Positions 58,615 through 64,000 of a stretch of 64,000 bases of DNA are shown here, piece after piece (position 1 is the first letter of the stretch; each line of letters begins with the position of its first letter). The notes beneath the pieces were generated by a model, which did not search any database, had not been told where the DNA came from, and saw only the letters and a list, made by a program, of their open reading frames with translations. Source of the DNA: Agapanthus africanus (Eukaryota > Streptophyta > Magnoliopsida > Asparagales > Amaryllidaceae); the NCBI GenBank assembly GCA_030015575.1, contig JASDDO010000024.1:222600996-222664995 (forward strand). Direction: 5' to 3'. Made by a program: the position numbers and the translations under genes.

Positions 58615-58920
58615 CAGCGCCTCACGTGCCCCTCACGTGGGCTCTACAAAATAAAGAGTGCTTAGCACTCAGTGGCTGGCGCTCAGCGCCCAACGGCTCA
58701 CGCGACCCTCACGTGGGCGCCACAGAACATAAAGTGTTTGACACTCATCATTCAGTGCCTAGCGCCTCACGTACTTTCCACGTGTGCGCCATAAAGAGTG
58801 CTCAGCACTCCATATAGAGACAAAAGAAAAGGGAGAGTACAGTGTGAGCGTCAGAACTCACATAAGTGCTCAGCACTTTCTGCAAGAAAAAAGGACTGAG
58901 CCCAAATCAGTGCTTAGCAC
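58510..58920 (+). repeat. GTGCTTAGCAC palindrome repeats with CACGTG cores
   Basis: GAGTGCTTAGCACTC occurs at 58510, 58580 and about 58656, each followed by CAGTGG, a GGCGCTCAGCGCC-type hairpin and a CACGTG-containing segment, giving a unit of about 70-76 bp. Variants with CTCAGCAC follow near 58796 and 58866, and another CTTAGCAC copy near 58910. The CACGTG hexamer (plant G-box core) appears about ten times from 57770 to 58785. Confidence 0.88.
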
Positions 58921-59333
58921 TTCTTTCAAATAAAAAGAAAATTGAGTGGTCAAGTCCAAGTTCAGATCAACTGAGCCCATGGGTTTATTGCTTCCCAAGC
59001 ATGACTCTTGACATTCAAAATGATGTTCATCCCACATTTTCTAAGTTAATCTTAGTCCCCAAAAAATGGCTAATGATTCTTAAATGGTCCACCATGATCT
59101 CTTCCCTCAGACACGAGAATTGGTTCAAGGGTACATCTCTCCATACCTCTGATGCATGTCATTGTAATTCCTCAACGTCTTTAGAGAGATGGAGGGTCCC
59201 GACAACCAACTACTCTTGGGTGCACTTCCCAAGCTGACGTGCACACCTTAAACCAAACCATACCAAATGGGTGTATCCCGCATCATCGCCGTACATCCCG
59301 CCATGTAACAAATACATGGGTATAAAATGGTGA
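58921..59333 (+). other. LTR middle part without marked structure
   Basis: Between the palindrome repeats and the minisatellite, ordinary mixed sequence with no gene supported. The 123-codon frame starting at 58866 shows no domain. Confidence 0.4.
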
Positions 59334-59880
59334 TCTATGGACCGTAACATTCTTCAAATAAACACTATGGACCGTAACGTCCTTAAACTAAACTCTACGG
59401 ACCGAAACGTCCTTAAACTAAACTCTCACCTCAGAAAGGGTGATCTACGGACCGTAACGTTCTTAAACTACTACGGACCGTAACGTCCTCAAACTACTAC
59501 GGACTGAAACGTCCTTAAACTAAACCCTCACCTCAAAAACGGTGATCTGCGGACTGTAACGTCCTCTAAATACTATGGACCGTAACGTCCTCTAAATACT
59601 ATGGACCGTAACGTCCTCACACTAAATTCTCACCTCAAAAAGGGTGATCTACGGACCGTAACGTCCTCAAACTAATACGGACCGTAACGTCCTCAAACTA
59701 CTACGGACCGAAACGTCCTTAAACTAAACCCCCACCTCAAAAAAGGTGATCTACGGACCGTAACATTCTCAAACTACTACGGACCGTAACGTCCTCAAAC
59801 TAAAACCCTTACCTTAAAAATGGTGATCTACGGACTGAAACGTGCTTAAACTAACAACGGACCGTAACGTCTTTAAACTA
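59334..59880 (+). repeat. Minisatellite with GGACCGTAACGTCC core
   Basis: Roughly twenty units of 25-27 bp with the core ACGGACCGTAACGTCCT and spacer CAAACTACT. A higher-order element, CTCACCTCAAAAAGGGTGATCT, is inserted every few units. Each core contains ACGGaCCGT, itself a small inverted repeat. No coding sense is seen. Confidence 0.9.
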
Positions 59881-60474
59881 AAACAATAGAGCCCAAATGC
59901 TCTCTTGTTTGATATGAATGATCCTAAAACCCTGTTAAGTAGATCTTAGTCTCAAATTGGACTAACGTATCCTTAACAAAAAACCAATCGAGCCATAACT
60001 ACTCACAAACATTTAAGTCGATCTTGATCTCAAAACAGATCAACGATCCTTAAATCAACCCAAACCCAAATCCAAGATATACGGATTTGGACTAATCCAT
60101 GCCCTACGAGCGACAACATTAATTAGTTTCCGTATACAGTCCACGGGCAACCAAAAATAAAACAAACACACACGACACGAAGTGAACTTCTGGAGCAGGA
60201 GAAACTGGTTATCGCGATGCGATAATATAATTAACTGCAGGGGCTTGTGCCTGCAGGGAAGAGTGTCCCCACAATCAAAAACCCCTCGCAAACGAGGGGG
60301 AATCTGACAAAGTCTGCTACAACGGCCGCATTCGTCCAAACCTCCGATACACTGTGCTATAAATCAACTTGGCATCTTCGGAGAGGTGGACGGATAAACC
60401 CAAATAGTATCTTCCCCCAAATTCAGGAAAGACGACATACACGGTCTCGTCTCTGTTTTTCGACGATGAACAGA

Positions 60475-60495
60475 TTCTGGCACGCCCGGTGGGAC
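60475..60495 (+). promoter_or_regulatory. Primer-binding site of the Tat element
   Basis: TTCTGGCACGCCCGGTGGGA just after the LTR end. This form, distinct from the TGGTATCAGAGC used by Copia, is frequent in plant Tat-lineage Gypsy elements and reads FWHARWD in one frame. It supports the lineage call. Confidence 0.8.
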
Positions 60496-60623
60496 CTTTT
60501 CCTCTTTCCACTCCACACTTCGTGTGTCGTGTTCGCGAACAAAATCGCGGTTTACTATAGTTGCCCCGGGATTCGAGATACTAAGATTTGGTGTCTTGCT
60601 CCTGTGTAGAGAAAAGAAGATCA

Positions 60624-61166
60624 ATGGCTTCCAAGTGTACCTGCAACAACAACTTCCGCTCCGTCCCCGCTGGACGAGTGACATACGGGCCAAATGCGGC
60701 CTGCATCTTTTCAATACCAGTGGAGCAGGTGACTCAGGCCACCACTGGATTGTTCTTCGGGTCCATGCTCCTGCCATCAAGCTTCGGCGCCCCAGTGCTA
60801 TCACAGGAAGCTCCAAAGAAGTCGGTCTTTGATCAACATGCAACTACTCTGGCCCCTTTCAACAGGTCGTCCAAGCCTGCCACCTCAGTCTTCAATATGA
60901 TGAAACAAAGCTCAAGTAGGCCCACAAAGAGGCTCGCAATACCCGAAGGGGTTATCCCGAAACGGATAGCCGTTCTAGCTCTGGAGGGTGAAGTCGTCAA
61001 AGGGGCTTCTCCTGCTAAAGGATCGGTCTTCGCGGGATTGGTCGTTCCAACTCCTACTTCCGGCGAAGTCATCAAGACTGCTTCCCCTACTAAAAGATCG
61101 GCCTTCGAAAGATTGACCGTCCCATCTCAACGGATTTCGGTTTTCAACAGGTTGGCCCGGCATTAG
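60624..61166 (+). pseudogene. Tat element gag, N-terminal part
   Basis: It starts at the ATG about 130 bp after the primer site and is open for 180 codons. It opens with a cysteine-containing start (MASKCTCNNN). Variable repeats of an SVF-x-x-L unit follow (SVFDQH, SVFNMM, SVFAGL, SAFERL, SVFNRL), a pattern known from the N-terminal part of Tat-type gag. The frame closes with TAG at 61164. The continuation is in another frame, and a single missing base near 61150 would explain the break. Not functional as it stands. Confidence 0.8.
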
Positions 61167-64000
61167 CCCCTAACCAAAGTAGGGGGCATGAGGAAGCCAC
61201 CACCACAACTGAGGAAATCCCATCTGCAAGGCATGCTCGACGTCGCCATTGGCGCCGAGTGAGGAAAGCTGGGGGCAACTTCCCCTCTGGACTTACTCCA
61301 CCAGCTCCAATGGTGGAAGTTAACGCTGTTGTTCCAATTGGGAATAGCTTTGAATCGCTAAGGAGGGTGCGGCGGAACTCCCCAACCGCAGTGCTGAAGA
61401 AATCGCCCCCACATGTTGAAAACATAATACAGGAGAAGCCGGAGCAACCCCCTCAGTGGCTATCCTCCCAAGTCCACAGGGTCTAGCGGAAGGTCCAAGA
61501 TTCTGTGATCAATAAAAACTACTCTCGCCGACTGAAGAAAACGAGGGCGCAGCAAGAGGATGACCATCCCTCCACCATGCAACGGAGGACTTCTTTCACG
61601 AAGGCGCCTGTTATAATGGCTCCTTCAACTTTGACTTCTCACAAAAAAAGGACGGAGAATCTCCCACCACCGGCGGCAAATCCCAAGGGTGTTAGATCCA
61701 AACGCCCCAAGTCTGGGGGTATGATCGTACACACGGTGTACATGGCTTCCAGAAAAGAGGAGAGCCGTGATTCTGTAGCCTACCGGCCGCAAACTCGGTC
61801 GTTGACAAAAGCTCAAGAGCAGCAAAAAAAGCTCCAGGAGTTGCTGACGAAAATGGCAGCACTCACCGGGCAGAAAGAAAGCCCGGAAGCACCGTCTGAA
61901 CAACGCCAAGAGTAGGAGACAGATACAGAATTCTTGCGAAGGGTGCTGAAGAGAAAGGATAAGGAGGCCGCGGAACAAGCGGCTAATATAAAACAGATGG
62001 TGCTCCTGTTCTAAGACATGGTTGGAATGATGATCCATCCAGAAGCTCCAGCCGAAGATCCACCGATAATTATCGAGGACGACAGAAGGGAAACATCAAA
62101 CCCTCTTCCGGCTTTATCAGCAGCCATGGAGGAAACGATCTCCAAAGTTGCCCTCGATGACTATATAGCTCAGCAAATACGAGCTCATCAGGCAAGTGAA
62201 GCGGCTGGCCAAGTCGTCAGAACCGGGCGACCTTACCTAGGCTGGTATGATCAAATCAAGTACCCGCCGGGATATACGATCCCCAAGTTCCATATATACA
62301 AGGGGACAGGCAATCCATATCAGCACGTCGCTCGGTTCAGAGCTTTGTGTGGAAATACTAGAGGCGACGACAAATTGCTGTTTAGCCAGTTTGTTGGCAG
62401 CTTGTCAGAGACGGCGTTTGAATGGTACTCGGAGTTCCCAAATGACTCCGTCAAAACATTCACGGAGATGGAGTTACTGTTCACACAGCGGTTCGCTAGC
62501 GTAAGTGAGCGCACCCCGATCACAGCATTAATCAACGCCAGGGTGAAGCCAGGAGAGACCTAGGTGTAATATGCAATTCGGTGGTAGAACCTATGGTCAA
62601 AATGCAAACAACGCATAGAGGAAGCTCCGGCCATGGGCATGTTCAGAGGGACTCTTGATCCTCAGGCAACTGTATCCCAGTTTATGATATTCTTCAAGCC
62701 GACCACCTTCCAAGCCCTGATCGACAAGCTGGCCCAAATGGACCAGATGGGCCATAGGCCGTCCTCTTAAAAAACGGATCCTCGGAATGAAAAGGGTAAA
62801 GAGAAAGCGACCTTCGTTGCCAACACTCAACAACAGCCGAACAACTTGAAACCGGTTGTTTTCCAAAGCAACATGCGCCCGCGCCAATCCCTCGAGGAGA
62901 AACTAGGATGTCCGTACTCGTTTCCCCGTGATAAAACGAGGAGACTGTTCGAACCGGCGATGCGCAACAAACTCATCACTCTGCCGGATCTGAGACGACC
63001 ACTGCAGCCTGGTGACACCAACGGTCCCAACTACTGCTCCTACCACAGAGTAATAGGCCACCCAATTAAGGATTGCTGCTTCTTCAAAAACTGGGTCGAG
63101 GACCAATACCAACAAGGGAAGTTTGCGCTATCCGAAAACTGGAGGGTGAACCCACCACAGAAGCACGCTCCTAAAAAGGTGGACACGCCAGGGGCATCAT
63201 ACTCATTTTTAGAAGAAGCTCCGTGGGAAGTTGTCCTTTCACCTAAAACTAAAAGAATGCTGAAGGATCTTCAAGCATGTCCGGCGATCAGGTGGAAAAG
63301 CCTGCTGGAGCCCGAGATCATTGAGGAAATGCTTAAACTGCGCCCAATACCGAAAACTACTAATGATGGGCAAGACCTCCAGGCCAAGCCTTCGAAGTCT
63401 TCGAAGAAAAAGAAGAAGACCAAGAAACCCGTGCAGCCCGACGACAATCGTACGGACCTGCAAAAATACATCAACGCACTGGAAGAATACAACCAAAAGG
63501 CGCGGACCCCAGTCACACTCGAAGAGTTTCTCAACCACATACTTGAGAACAGAGATAGTGACATTGATGAGGGAAACGGCTCGTCAGAAGAACCCGAGTA
63601 TTATGTAGCGAGTTGCCACATGGTCTCTCACTCGTCGTTAAAATAAGAAGAAACTCCCTCGGCGTCGGAAAGCAACGTAGAGGAACTGGGCGCAGGACCG
63701 GCGCTAGAATCCCTGGAACTATCATAAGACCCAATTGACAGGGTGTTGAACGAAGCCCTTCAAAAGAGCAAAGCTGACCGAGAATGTGAAACGGCCATAT
63801 ACGAAAAGGCCAAGCGTCGGCGTCAGGATGAAGAAGCTGCGGTAAGGATGAGTCGTAAAATACTCCACCCAAGCTAAAGCACACCTGCTACAAACAAGGG
63901 AAGGATCAAAGCAGAGAAGCAGTTCGCCAAAGCCCTGTCAATGGGAATGAAGCTGCCTTCTCTCATGGAAAACACTCCCAGGAGTACGGGCCTCGATGAA
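61167..64000 (+). pseudogene. Tat element gag, central and C-terminal part with ten stop codons
   Basis: One frame, shifted relative to the start of gag, stays in register from about 61167 to the window end. It holds the retrotransposon gag domain at about 62260-62560 (GYTIPKFHIYKGTGNP, then LLFSQFVGSLSETAFEWYS and FTEMELLFTQRF). The zinc-finger-like C-x2-H-x4-GH-x4-C (CSYHRVIGHPIKDC) is near 63035. A lysine-rich stretch is at about 63400. Stops are at 61484, 61913, 62012, 62561, 62567, 62585, 62768, 63644, 63725 and 63875. No indel is needed across this length. Protease and RT would follow outside the window. The copy is dead; function in the family is the particle coat. Confidence 0.88.

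Larger units (their letters stand above)
57733..60472 (+). repeat. 5' LTR of a Tat-lineage Gypsy element (left border approximate)
   Basis: The right end is GATGAACA at 60465-60472, two bases before the primer site. The left border is not fixed. The sequence changes character at about 57719-57733, where the serine-rich ORF stops. A length of about 2.7 kb suits Tat elements. It contains serial short hairpins, many CACGTG cores, a TATA box at 58316, GTGCTTAGCAC units, and a minisatellite at 59334-59880. Without the 3' LTR (beyond the window) the borders rest on context. Confidence 0.6.

Noticed and set aside
58510..58920. Regularly spaced palindromes resembling a CRISPR array
   Set aside because: The spacers are themselves repetitive, and the context is a plant retrotransposon LTR.

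Overview
The window is nuclear DNA of a flowering plant, probably a eudicot. The species cannot be named from it. The evidence is a host gene with GT-AG introns coding for a two-component receiver protein, plant-type Copia elements primed by initiator-methionine tRNA, a Tat-lineage Gypsy element and a hAT-type DNA transposon. Roughly nine tenths of the 64 kb is transposable element, nearly all of it dead and nested.

Layout. (1) 1-23,681: the 3' half of an old Copia element (A), entering from outside the window. Its reverse transcriptase/RNase H frame is split twice. A 2.8-kb solo LTR sits at 1366-4210 (duplication ATTTA). A 17-kb chain LTR-internal-LTR-internal-LTR of a giant-LTR, apparently non-coding element (E) sits at 4487-21533 (duplication AGATT/AGATC). 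A's 3' LTR follows at 21735-23681. (2) 23,682-27,557: a gene island with one apparently intact host gene on the minus strand, a 135-residue receiver-only response regulator in four exons (24248-25860), with a TATA box and a candidate poly(A) signal. (3) 27,558-55,190: one nested block. A hAT-like element of about 0.8 kb, flanked by the 8-bp duplication AATGCCAA, holds a minus-strand Copia element D (duplication CTAGG). D holds a solo LTR, a Copia B LTR with a truncated internal part, and Copia element C (duplication GGCTC). C's 3' LTR holds another solo LTR (duplication GATAC). (4) 55,191-57,732: a probable LINE tail, a possible CACTA end, an unrecognised minus-strand reading frame, and a promoter-like region (two TGACGTCA sites, CCAAT, TATA) ahead of a serine-rich 82-residue ORF. 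(5) 57,733-64,000: the 5' LTR, primer site and gag of a plus-strand Tat-lineage Gypsy element that runs off the window. Its gag frame has ten stop codons in the long segment and one frameshift. Its LTR is very rich in short perfect hairpins.

How it fits together. The only likely working cellular gene is the response regulator. The rest records successive insertions: four duplication pairs match exactly at the Copia, hAT and solo-LTR boundaries and one has a single mismatch, so the order of events can be read. The least explained items are the serial hairpins of the Tat LTR, the paired hairpins with compensatory changes in the E LTR, the GTGCAC hairpin array inside E, and the conserved non-coding interiors shared by Copia elements B and C.
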